A program made the translations under genes and the position numbers. From positions 1 to 32,451 of the forward strand of contig JAGQHJ010000023.1 in NCBI GenBank assembly GCA_020431915.1: DNA of 32,451 nt, given 5' to 3'. Under the pieces are notes generated by a model that worked only from the letters and a program-made list of their open reading frames with translations, searched no databases and was not told the DNA's origin. This document shows positions 15,746-22,421 of this stretch, one piece after another (the stretch's first letter is position 1; every line of letters starts with the position of its first letter). This DNA comes from Cyanobacteria bacterium HKST-UBA04. Lineage in GTDB: Bacteria; Cyanobacteriota; Vampirovibrionia; Vampirovibrionales; JAGQHJ01.

Positions 15746-18700
15746 TCAGGGCTTAAGCAGAACCGACACCTTCGGCACAGCCGTCGGCGGTGGCGGGTTG
15801 GTTGACGTGGGGCTGGGCAAGTTGGGCAAGGCCGGTTGCATGCTCAGCCCTTGCCGATCAAACTCGAGCTGTTGCTTATAGGTGGCGTAGTTGACCATCC
15901 GCACCATCTTGGCCACGTTGTCATTAAGGTAGTTGGCCCGATAGGCCTCCACCGAATCGGCTTCCGTAGCCTGGCGCCAGCTTTCCATCAACCGCTCAAT
16001 CCCCAGGGCATCGTTTCGGGCCACCTCCAGGTAATAATGGGCATCGGTGCGCGACAACGAGGGCTTGGACAACGCATTGAGGGCTTCATCGACAGCAACC
16101 AGCTTATGCTGTATTTCGTACAGCACCTCGTAGTTGGTGTCCTGGTCCTTGGCTTTCAAGAGGTTGTTGACCATCGCCAGCACCTCCTTAGTCAGTTGAC
16201 GGCTGGCCAGCAGGGGCTTGCGGTGGGGCGAAATGACGTTTTTCTCCAGATAGGGCCCCGACTGCACCAGGTATTGGGTATCCGGGCCAAAGTGGGCGTA
16301 GGCAAACAAGGCGGTCCCCAACAGGCCCTTGTCGCGAATCATCTCCATCTTGTCCACCAGCTCGACGGCATTAAGCTTGAGCAACGATAAGCCAGGGTAG
16401 ACCAGCACCTTGTCGCCCCCCACCTGGTGCACGTAGTCGACCAGCCCGACCAATGAATGGGCACTGTTGCTGTAGGCCATCGGGTTGAGGGTTTCAACCC
16501 ACCCTTTGCGCACCCAGGTTTCCCAATCCTGCTGGATCATCTGCATCCGCTTATGCCGGTGCATCGGAAAAACAGCCGCCGACAGCTTCAAGTCGGGCTT
16601 GATTTGCCTGAGATGGGCACTGAGCTCCTTGACAAACGTGGTCACCTGGAAGGCCTTCCATGCCTGCCATGCCTGGAAACCGGATGTCCCCACGTAATCG
16701 CTCATGCCGGTTTCGGCCGAGTAGCGGGTGCGGCTCACATGCTCGTAACCGACGTAATGGCCCGGTTTCTGGAACGGGTAGCGAATGTAGTCCAACTGCA
16801 GGCCATCCACATCGTAGTTCTGGACCACCTCGGAAAACAGCGTGGTAAGAAATTGCCGGGCTTTTCGGCTGGCCGGACTCAGCCAATACTCGAATTGGCC
16901 GGGCAAGACCAGTTCGCCGCTAGGGCCGCGCAGGGCCGCCGACATTAGGTCGGGGCGGGTACTGAGGATTGGCCCGGGATAACTGTCGGGTAAATCCAAC
17001 AGGCGGTTATGACGGGTGTTGCCCACGGCAAACACCCACACCCAAGCATGCAGCTCGACGTTCTGCTTGTGGGCTTCGTCCACGGCAATTTGCAATGGAT
17101 CCCAACCCAGCGTTTGCGGGTTTTGCTGGGTAACGTGGCTGGGATAAATCGGGTACCCGGCATTGACCGTTTCAAAATAAATGACGTTGAACCCACTTTT
17201 GGCAATGCGGCGGATTAAAGCCCGCAAAGCCTCTGGCCCGCCGGCATCGATAATACTGCCCCGGTCCAGCCAAATACAGCGACCCTCAACATGGCTGCTC
17301 GGCACCTTGTCAAACAACACACCTATCAGTGACGAACGGGCATTGTTAAGGGAAACCAGGGCTTCGGTATAACGCTGGTCAAACCATGCCGTCTCAAACA
17401 TGCTCTTGTTGTCACGCGATACGTCAATGGCCTGGGCAATGTCATTGGCCCGCGGGCTGTTCTGGGGGTATTTGGCACTCAGGGCTTCGACGGTATCGCG
17501 CAGCTTGTAATATTCGCGCATCCGCTGGTTGTAAAAATCGGCCATGGCGGTCCGGTTGTCTTTGGTCCACTTGGGCCGAAACCCCTCGGGGCGATCTTCT
17601 TCCCCTTCAAAGGAGTAAAGGAAATCGGGGTAGCTTTCGGAGCCAGCCGCCGTCTTGGCCTTGGCTGCAGGCGGAGCCGCAACCGTGTCGGGCATCTGGG
17701 TTTGTGTTGGAGCAGGCGTTGAAATGGGAATGGATGGCGGTGACGGCGGTGGAGCCGTAACGGTCGTTGAAGGGGTATCGTAATGCCGTTGGGCATAAGG
17801 CGGCGGCTTAAGCGTCTGCTTCAGATACGGCGAAGCGGGATCTTCGGCAGTTTGGGGCTGTAACTTGCTGCCATAGGGTTTGTCGTCCAGCCGGGGTTTT
17901 TCAATGGGTTGCGACAGCGTCATTTGAATCTCTCGGTGAAACGGGGAATGGCGATCGCTGGCACTGTCGGCAGCCAATTGGCTTTCGGCCCGCACATCGG
18001 AAACCGTCATATGCTTAATCGAGTCCCACGAATGGTTGACGGTTTGCTGGGGCACCGTCAATTCGGGCTGAGATTGGCCCTGCGTCGGCGACCCGGCATG
18101 GTCCAACACCGACACCAGCTCCTGGGCCGAGCAGCCAATGGCCAAGTTGGTAGTCAACAACAATTGGTGGGCTCGGCTTGGGGCATGGGCACTCTTAACC
18201 ACCACGGGGCTGGCCTGGTTCAGGTAAGCCACCACCTGCCCGGCCGGAGTGGTTTGCGGATTGGTACGATACACGGAAACACCGGCCGGAATAATGCACT
18301 GGTTGGAGGGTGTCGGATCGGCAACAGTAACCGAGAGCTGTCGGGTCGTAATGTAGCTGCCCGTCACGTCAAACCCTTGGCCCTTGAAAAACGCCTGCAT
18401 GGCCGGGGTCAGCTCAAAATCGGCTGGTATCATAACAAACTGGGGCCCTTGGGCCTTTTGAATCAAGGCTTCAACCTGTTCAAAGGTTTTTTGGGTGGTA
18501 TAGCGGTCAAACACCACCAAGACCCTGTCGAGGTTCCCGTCAAGGTCCTGGCCGTCCTGAATCATTGAATAATATGGGTCGAGCTGTTTTAATACAGTTA
18601 AAAGCGGCTGAATATCTTGACGGTGCGACATCTCCTTGGAAGGCAAATAGATGCCATAGCGCTTGGCCGGGACCGCCTCAGACGCCGATGCCGCTTGGAC

Positions 18701-18808
18701 AGGCACCGACCACAATAGCCCCTGGCCCTGGGTCAAGCAAAGCAAACACAATACCAGGGCACACCAGGTTTTGAACCCGGCCCCCAACAACTTCTGGAAA
18801 CCCGACAT
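15746..18808 (-). CDS. Secreted GHL10 (DUF187) glycosyl-hydrolase-like protein
   Basis: Exported protein of 1020 residues. I chose the ATG at 18808 because AAGGAG sits at a proper distance and it directly precedes a signal peptide (basic start, hydrophobic 'CALVLCLLCL', cleavage near Val-Gln-Ala-Ala-Ser-Ala about residue 37-42). In-frame starts further upstream would put random sequence before the signal. Layout: an N-terminal module of about 200 residues with no family recognised, a Pro/Thr/Gln-rich spacer (about 260-400), a charged helical part, then the GHL10 TIM-barrel-like domain (about 505-845). That domain has 'GFNVIYFETVNAGYPIYPS', the acidic 'YDVDGLQLDYIRYP' and 'NPMAYSNSAH'. A helical C-terminal part ends in a Pro-rich tail. 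GHL10 members are thought to act on cell-wall or surface glycans; the substrate here is unknown. Confidence 0.85.
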   Translation of the reverse strand: MSGFQKLLGAGFKTWCALVLCLLCLTQGQGLLWSVPVQAASASEAVPAKRYGIYLPSKEMSHRQDIQPLLTVLKQLDPYYSMIQDGQDLDGNLDRVLVVFDRYTTQKTFEQVEALIQKAQGPQFVMIPADFELTPAMQAFFKGQGFDVTGSYITTRQLSVTVADPTPSNQCIIPAGVSVYRTNPQTTPAGQVVAYLNQASPVVVKSAHAPSRAHQLLLTTNLAIGCSAQELVSVLDHAGSPTQGQSQPELTVPQQTVNHSWDSIKHMTVSDVRAESQLAADSASDRHSPFHREIQMTLSQPIEKPRLDDKPYGSKLQPQTAEDPASPYLKQTLKPPPYAQRHYDTPSTTVTAPPPSPPSIPISTPAPTQTQMPDTVAAPPAAKAKTAAGSESYPDFLYSFEGEEDRPEGFRPKWTKDNRTAMADFYNQRMREYYKLRDTVEALSAKYPQNSPRANDIAQAIDVSRDNKSMFETAWFDQRYTEALVSLNNARSSLIGVLFDKVPSSHVEGRCIWLDRGSIIDAGGPEALRALIRRIAKSGFNVIYFETVNAGYPIYPSHVTQQNPQTLGWDPLQIAVDEAHKQNVELHAWVWVFAVGNTRHNRLLDLPDSYPGPILSTRPDLMSAALRGPSGELVLPGQFEYWLSPASRKARQFLTTLFSEVVQNYDVDGLQLDYIRYPFQKPGHYVGYEHVSRTRYSAETGMSDYVGTSGFQAWQAWKAFQVTTFVKELSAHLRQIKPDLKLSAAVFPMHRHKRMQMIQQDWETWVRKGWVETLNPMAYSNSAHSLVGLVDYVHQVGGDKVLVYPGLSLLKLNAVELVDKMEMIRDKGLLGTALFAYAHFGPDTQYLVQSGPYLEKNVISPHRKPLLASRQLTKEVLAMVNNLLKAKDQDTNYEVLYEIQHKLVAVDEALNALSKPSLSRTDAHYYLEVARNDALGIERLMESWRQATEADSVEAYRANYLNDNVAKMVRMVNYATYKQQLEFDRQGLSMQPALPNLPSPTSTNPPPPTAVPKVSVLLKP

Positions 18809-19006
18809 TCCCATCTCCTTTATATTGATCCGGCCATCAGGCCGCTTAAAATTACCCGTATCGTAAAAAGCTAGGCTCGTCCGCATGGTGTATACCGCAT
18901 CCCGTCTAAAGGCTAATTCCATAAAACATCAAGCGCGTTTGCCTCTGGGGTGTAACAACCGCTTTTGGTGGCCCAGTGCGGTTCAAAGGGTGGAGTTCCG
19001 TCATTA

Positions 19007-19681
19007 ATGACCCAAGAAGCCATCCAACTACTGACCAACCCCGACAAGGATACGCTGGTTCGTTTAAATGCCTTGTACGAAATTGTGCAGGAGTTTGAAC
19101 CTACTCATTTTTCACTATTGGAAGGGATTTTACAAGACACTGACGAACATCCCGATGTTCGCAGCGCCGTGGCGCTGGCTTTGGGCAAAGTTGGCGGGCA
19201 ACAGGCGTTTAATATCCTGAAGGGATTTGAGCATGAAGCCGACATTACCGTCAAAAACCATGTCATCCAGGGCCTGGGCATGACCGGGGAAACCGACGCA
19301 CTGCCTATCTTGGTTAATGCCCTGTGGGACAGCAACAACCATGTTTTTGCCAGTGCCACCAACGGCCTGAGCCTGTTTGGGCAACGGGCCACCTCCGTGC
19401 TGATTGAACTGCTGGATGCCGACAAAGAGGATATTCGCTGTGTGGCCGCGTGGCGGCTGGGCGAACTGGAAGTCCGAGAGGCGGTCAACCCCCTGCTGGC
19501 CACCCTGGCGGAAGAAAAAGACCCGGAAGTGATTGCCTTGTGCGTATGGGCCCTAGGGGAAATCGGGGTTTACAGCGACGAGGTCATGACGCAACTCAAT
19601 GCCTGGCGCGACAACCAAAACCCGGATATTTACAAGCGGGCCAACGACGCCATACACAAGATTGCCCGACACATTAATTAA
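19007..19681 (+). CDS. HEAT-repeat protein (PBS-lyase HEAT-like)
   Basis: Helical repeat protein of 224 residues made of about five or six HEAT-type units, for example 'HPDVRSAVALALGKVGGQ', 'ITVKNHVIQGLGMTGETDA' and 'EDIRCVAAWRLGELEVREA'. These have the Asp/Val/Arg...Ala...Leu-Gly pattern of the PBS-lyase-like HEAT family, common in cyanobacterial lineages. It is a scaffold type, so a protein-protein interaction role is expected; there is no catalytic motif. The ATG at 19007 has GGAG 11 bases upstream; the frame remains open to 18965, but those residues do not look coding. It is divergent from the secreted GHL10 gene (198 bp) and precedes the Cys/Gly-rich gene cluster, from which it is separated by a T-rich terminator-like element. 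Confidence 0.85.
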   Translation: MTQEAIQLLTNPDKDTLVRLNALYEIVQEFEPTHFSLLEGILQDTDEHPDVRSAVALALGKVGGQQAFNILKGFEHEADITVKNHVIQGLGMTGETDALPILVNALWDSNNHVFASATNGLSLFGQRATSVLIELLDADKEDIRCVAAWRLGELEVREAVNPLLATLAEEKDPEVIALCVWALGEIGVYSDEVMTQLNAWRDNQNPDIYKRANDAIHKIARHIN

Positions 19682-19710
19682 ACCAGGCAAACCCTCCGAA
19701 TCGCACGCCT

Positions 19711-19745
19711 GGGCGGTTATGAACCGTGCCTTAATGTTTTTTTTT
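19711..19745 (+). terminator. Candidate terminator after the HEAT gene
   Basis: A small stem (CGGTT ATG AACCG) is followed after 12 bases by a run of nine T. The stem is short, so confidence is moderate. Confidence 0.5.
19726..19734 (-). repeat. TTAAGGCAC motif, copy 1 (inverted)
   Basis: Reverse complement GTGCCTTAA, about 140 bp before the first Cys/Gly-rich gene. Copies 2-4 are at 20428, 21401 and 22118 on the plus strand, each after a T-rich stretch. This copy overlaps the HEAT gene's terminator region. Confidence 0.6.
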
Positions 19746-19765
19746 GTCAACAAAGCACCACGCCA

Positions 19766-19779
19766 TTGTTTTTAAACAA
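19766..19779. promoter_or_regulatory. Inverted repeat upstream of the first Cys/Gly-rich gene
   Basis: TTGTTT and AAACAA separated by TT form a perfect dyad about 93 bp before the ATG at 19872. It could be an operator or part of the promoter; a weak -10-like GATAGT lies 16 bp downstream of its left arm. Confidence 0.35.
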
Positions 19780-19871
19780 ATGTGGACGATAGTTAGAAAA
19801 GTCAATTGAGTGTAGGGCAATGCAGACAACGCCTGAATGGGGTCTGTATTGGCATTGGAGGACAACTACTT

Positions 19872-20282
19872 ATGTGCTTAAAGTTAAAAGCATGTTTTAA
19901 AGGGTTTAGCCGTTGTTGCAAAAAAGCTTGCGGCGGGTTCCGTTTCGGTTTTAAAGCCGGCGGTTGCGGTTTTAAATTAGGGGTTCGTTTTGGCGGCGGT
20001 GGCTGCGGTGGTGGGGGCTGCAAACCCCGGTGCTGCAAACCCCGGTGTGGCAGACCTCGGTGCTGCCCAAAACCTTGCGGCAGACCGTGCCAAAGACCGT
20101 GCCGTAGACCGTGCCAGAGTCCGTGCAGCGGACCACCCCCGTGCGGCGGCGGCGGCGGCGGTGGCTGCGGCTTGCTGAAAAAGATCATGCAAATGATCAA
20201 ACGTTTTCTTGGCGGTGGCGGCGGTTGCCAAAACAGCGGTGGCGGTTGCCAAAGCAGCTTCCGGCTAAGAATGAATTTCTAG
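19872..20282 (+). CDS. Cys/Gly-rich cationic protein 1 of 3, novel type
   Basis: Protein of 136 residues with 22 Cys, very rich in Gly, Arg, Lys and Pro. The ATG at 19872 has GGAGG ten bases upstream. In order: alternating basic/hydrophobic strand-like stretches (LKLKACFK, FRFGFKA, FKLGVRF; residues 3-40); Gly4-Cys loops (41-50); a Lys-Pro-Arg-Cys-Cys set (51-65); four residue-period Cys-x-x-Pro repeats (Cys69, 73, 77, 81, 85); a Gly7 run (92-98); a cationic amphipathic helix (LLKKIMQMIKRFL, 101-113); Gly5-Cys; and a final SSFRLRMNF strand. There is no signal peptide or membrane helix. It has its own terminator. Two related genes follow on the same strand. Metal binding, disulfide-linked structure or membrane action are all possible; no family is recognised. 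Confidence 0.75.
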   Translation: MCLKLKACFKGFSRCCKKACGGFRFGFKAGGCGFKLGVRFGGGGCGGGGCKPRCCKPRCGRPRCCPKPCGRPCQRPCRRPCQSPCSGPPPCGGGGGGGCGLLKKIMQMIKRFLGGGGGCQNSGGGCQSSFRLRMNF

Positions 20283-20311
20283 CCTATCGGCAAAATTTTT
20301 ATCCGTTTAAG

Positions 20312-20350
20312 ACGGTGTGTCCCAACCAAGCGTTTGGGGCACACCGTTTT
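20312..20350 (+). terminator. Intrinsic terminator of Cys/Gly-rich gene 1
   Basis: A 13-bp stem with one G-T pair (20312-20324 with 20335-20347) and a 10-base loop, followed by TTTT and further T-rich sequence. It starts 30 bp after the stop codon. Confidence 0.85.
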
Positions 20351-20634
20351 GCTATTTTCCCTCTCCCTCTCCATCACGGCTACCCAGTCATTCGGCCTAT
20401 CAACACATCGATGCCCTATACATTTTCTTAAGGCACAAACCCGTTCCATCTTTGTTTTTAGATAACCAAGGCTTACTATTTATCTTTCCCTATTTGAATT
20501 ACACGAAACCATAGTAACGATGGTGTTGAGACAAAGATAATAGTGGTGTTGAACAACCAGCAGCCATGATGGCAGCGGTTATAACTGAGTGGATATTTGG
20601 ACACAACATTGGGTAGTGGAGGCAACGTTAAACC
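20351..20634. other. Intergenic leader region of Cys/Gly-rich gene 2
   Basis: The gap between genes 1 and 2 totals 352 bp including the terminator. It holds the TTAAGGCAC motif (20428) and two copies of TGGTGTTGA (20521-20529 and 20544-20552, 23 bp apart) around a -10-like GATAAT (20536-20541). The last is a weak promoter candidate. No coding frame is supported. Confidence 0.4.
20428..20436 (+). repeat. TTAAGGCAC motif, copy 2
   Basis: Preceded by CATTTTC; 199 bp before the start of Cys/Gly-rich gene 2 and 78 bp after the gene 1 terminator. Confidence 0.6.
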
Positions 20635-21024
20635 ATGACTTGTGGCGTTAGTTTAAGTATAAAGGCCAGTACAACCTGCGGTAGCTCCTGTGCAAGGCCT
20701 TGTGGCAGCCCCTGTGGCAAGCCCAGCGGTTTCAGTTTAAGCTTTGGCGGCGGCAAACCCAAAAAATGCCGCAAGCACAAATGCGGTAAACGCGGGTGCA
20801 ACAAACAGGGCAATGGCATGAGTATCCGCATGAAGATCAAGTACCACCAGGGGCAATGCCAGCAACTGGTCATGAGCTTCAAGCAAAAAGCCGGCGGGAT
20901 GTTCATGAAAATGAAGGCATCGTTCAACAACGGCTGCCAAAGCATCAAAATGAAACTCAAGTTTCACCTGAACCAGTGCAAAAACCTGAAAAGCAAATTA
21001 CAGTTTAATTTCAGCACATGCTAA
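20635..21024 (+). CDS. Cys-rich cationic protein 2 of 3, strand-repeat type
   Basis: Protein of 129 residues with 12 Cys and many Lys, Met and Asn. The ATG at 20635 has GGAGG 12 bases upstream. The N-terminal part (1-60) has period-4 Cys-x-x-Cys/Pro spacing (Cys15, 19, 23, 27) like protein 1, then a basic Cys cluster (45, 50, 55). The C-terminal half contains three units, each an alternating strand followed by Asn/Gln/Gly and Cys: IRMKIKYHQGQC (Cys75), MKMKASFNNGC (Cys101) and IKMKLKFHLNQC (Cys115). It ends in LQFNFSTC. Strict alternation of Lys/Arg with Met/Ile/Leu/Phe predicts amphipathic beta-strands. It lacks the Gly7 runs and the helix of the other two. No signal peptide, no recognised family. 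It is flanked by terminators on both sides, so it is probably monocistronic. Confidence 0.72.
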   Translation: MTCGVSLSIKASTTCGSSCARPCGSPCGKPSGFSLSFGGGKPKKCRKHKCGKRGCNKQGNGMSIRMKIKYHQGQCQQLVMSFKQKAGGMFMKMKASFNNGCQSIKMKLKFHLNQCKNLKSKLQFNFSTC

Positions 21025-21075
21025 GCCACTCTGTAATTTTCGGGTAAACCAGTTTCAGGAAAAGTATTCACAGCA

Positions 21076-21107
21076 GGCCTGTGTCCGACCTATCGGATGC
21101 AGGCCTG
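21076..21107 (+). terminator. Hairpin after Cys-rich gene 2 (candidate terminator)
   Basis: AGGCCTG pairs with CAGGCCT, then a 2x2 internal loop, then TCCGA with TCGGA around a four-base loop. The following sequence is GTTTGTTCTG, only moderately T-rich. It starts 51 bp after the stop. Confidence 0.6.
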
Positions 21108-21608
21108 TTTGTTCTGTCCCCCCAACCTAAAGCCTCCAACGTAAAAGCCCCCAAAGACGGCCTCTAAAAAAACCACCACCGGGCTTCGTGCCACGTCATA
21201 CAGGCTTTTTAAAAGAAACCCGTGCTTAGTTATCCCCCTTCATCGAATACGCCCGACTACGGCAACCACAAGCCAGGGGGCTGTTTACACTTTTATTTCC
21301 ACCACCCTTTCTCCTCCCCTTCCTCCCCAAACCCTTCTAGTAAACCCTTGCCTACTGGCTGTTTTGGAGCAATTGACCCCAACCGCCTGTTTAGATTCTT
21401 TTAAGGCACAGCATGGCCCACGACCGTTTTTATACGTACATGGAGACCTTTTGACAGACGGTAACGTAACGGGACCAGTCAAGTCACTTTTGGTGAACGG
21501 TATAAATTCCTTCTGATTTAAACACACGTTTTAGACCCGATTTGATGGACGACGATTTACGAATCTAGACGTGGTGTGATGGTAACAACGGCTAGGGAGG
21601 TACGGTGT
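21108..21608. other. Long intergenic region before Cys/Gly-rich gene 3
   Basis: About 500 bp with no supported gene. It contains a pyrimidine-rich stretch (about 21290-21340), the TTAAGGCAC motif (21401-21409), a TTGACA near 21450 without a matching -10, and a TATAAA at 21501-21506 that is a weak -10 candidate. The gene's 5' leader may be long, suggesting regulation at this level. Short frames here have no ribosome-binding site. Confidence 0.4.
21401..21409 (+). repeat. TTAAGGCAC motif, copy 3
   Basis: Preceded by GATTCTT; 200 bp before the ATG of Cys/Gly-rich gene 3, almost the same distance as copy 2 from gene 2. Confidence 0.6.
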
Positions 21609-21986
21609 ATGACGGCATGTTTTAGTATGAAACTAAGGTTTGGTTGCGGCGGAGGCGGCGGCGGGTGCTGCAAGCCCAAATGCGGCGGCGGGGGCGGCGG
21701 CGGATGCTTTAAAATGAGACTTGGCGGCGGCGGGGGCGGCGGATGCTGCAAGCCCAAATGCGGCGGCGGCGGAGGGGGCGGTTTCAAAATGAAGCTGCGC
21801 TTCGGCGGCGGTGGTAAACCGTGCGGCGGTGGCAAACCGTGCGGGGGCGGCAGCCCTTGTGGCGGACCTCCCCAATGTGGCGGCGGCGGTGGCGGCGGCT
21901 GCGGGGGCGGCGGCGGTATTCAAAAACTGCTGAAAATGCTGATGAAATTTTTGAAAAAAATGGGCAAGAAAAAATGCTGCTGCTAA
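21609..21986 (+). CDS. Cys/Gly-rich cationic protein 3 of 3, novel type
   Basis: Protein of 125 residues with 17 Cys and long Gly runs. I chose the ATG at 21609 because AGGGAGG lies eight bases upstream; an in-frame GTG at 21576 would add residues before it. In order: a strand (FSMKLRFG); Gly6; a repeat of about 26 residues, Cys-Cys-Lys-Pro-Lys-Cys-Gly7 then a Phe-Lys-Met-Arg/Lys-Leu strand, at about 20-45 and 46-69; three Lys/Ser-Pro-Cys-Gly units (Cys72, 78, 84); Gly7-Cys-Gly5; a cationic amphipathic helix (IQKLLKMLMKFLKKMGKKK, 104-122); and a terminal Cys-Cys-Cys. It shares Gly7, Cys-Lys/Arg-Pro and the helix with protein 1. The repeat units are also near-identical in DNA, 78 bp apart. No signal peptide or known family. 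Confidence 0.75.
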   Translation: MTACFSMKLRFGCGGGGGGCCKPKCGGGGGGGCFKMRLGGGGGGGCCKPKCGGGGGGGFKMKLRFGGGGKPCGGGKPCGGGSPCGGPPQCGGGGGGGCGGGGGIQKLLKMLMKFLKKMGKKKCCC

Positions 21987-22050
21987 GCAGCCATGCCCAA
22001 TAACATGGGCGTATTCATTGCACCGTAAAATTCTTATTAAAGCCGTGATG

Positions 22051-22094
22051 GAAAAGCGAACCCGGTTCCCCCGAGAACCCAGGGTTCGCTTTTC
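22051..22094. terminator. Strong terminator after Cys/Gly-rich gene 3
   Basis: A perfect 13-bp stem (22051-22063 with 22082-22094, GAAAAGCGAACCC and its complement) whose loop can form a further short stem. The A4/T4 ends allow termination in both directions. Confidence 0.85.
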
Positions 22095-22379
22095 ACTTGG
22101 GCCGTCTTAATGCTTTTTTAAGGCACCGATTTCCAAAAATTTGTTTTAATAAGCTTATATAGGGAACACTCTATTTAGGATGCGTGTATGTCGAACCATT
22201 ACCCGAACCCACATGCCAGACGGCCGGTTCCCCGGCTTCCCCAAAGCCAGGCTTCCGATTGCCTGATTACCGGCACCGCCGTTCGGATTATCCAGCTTAT
22301 TTGCGAACCGTGGTTTCCCAACGGAAGGCTACCCTTTTAAGGGTTAACCCAAAAAGAAGCCCGTATAAAACGATAAACC
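22095..22379. other. Intergenic region between the Cys/Gly-rich cluster and mdh
   Basis: It contains the fourth TTAAGGCAC copy and palindromic stretches near 22331-22350 (ACCCTTTTAAGGGT and GGGTTAACCC) that may help end mdh transcription. A 66-codon frame at 22184 has no ribosome-binding site and is not supported. Confidence 0.4.
22118..22126 (+). repeat. TTAAGGCAC motif, copy 4
   Basis: Preceded by GCTTTTT; 24 bp after the terminator of Cys/Gly-rich gene 3. Confidence 0.6.
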
Positions 22380-22421
22380 CTTAAGCAGGGACCTTTAAGC
22401 GGGGACCTTTAAGCGGGGACC
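22380..22421. repeat. Three tandem 14-bp repeats spanning the mdh stop
   Basis: Unit TTTAAGCGGGGACC: exact copies at 22394-22407 and 22408-22421, and a copy with two changes at 22380-22393. The innermost copy contains the mdh stop codon (22409-22411). Confidence 0.85.

Noticed and set aside
20111..20431. Alternative frame overlapping the 3' end of Cys/Gly-rich gene 1 (106 codons)
   Set aside because: It runs through a strong terminator and has no ribosome-binding site. The Cys/Gly frame has a good site and matches its two neighbours in pattern.
21557..21835. Minus-strand Pro-rich frame opposite Cys/Gly-rich gene 3
   Set aside because: Poly-Pro and Leu/His repeats are simply the complement of GGC runs; no start signal.
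19872..21986. Cys/Gly-rich genes as RiPP precursors with maturation enzymes
   Set aside because: No leader-core boundary, no radical SAM, LanM, YcaO or transporter gene is nearby. The neighbours are a HEAT protein and malate dehydrogenase, so this is unsupported.
22184..22384. 66-codon frame between the Cys/Gly-rich cluster and mdh
   Set aside because: No ribosome-binding site and unordered composition rich in Pro, Arg and Thr; it ends next to the repeat at the mdh stop.
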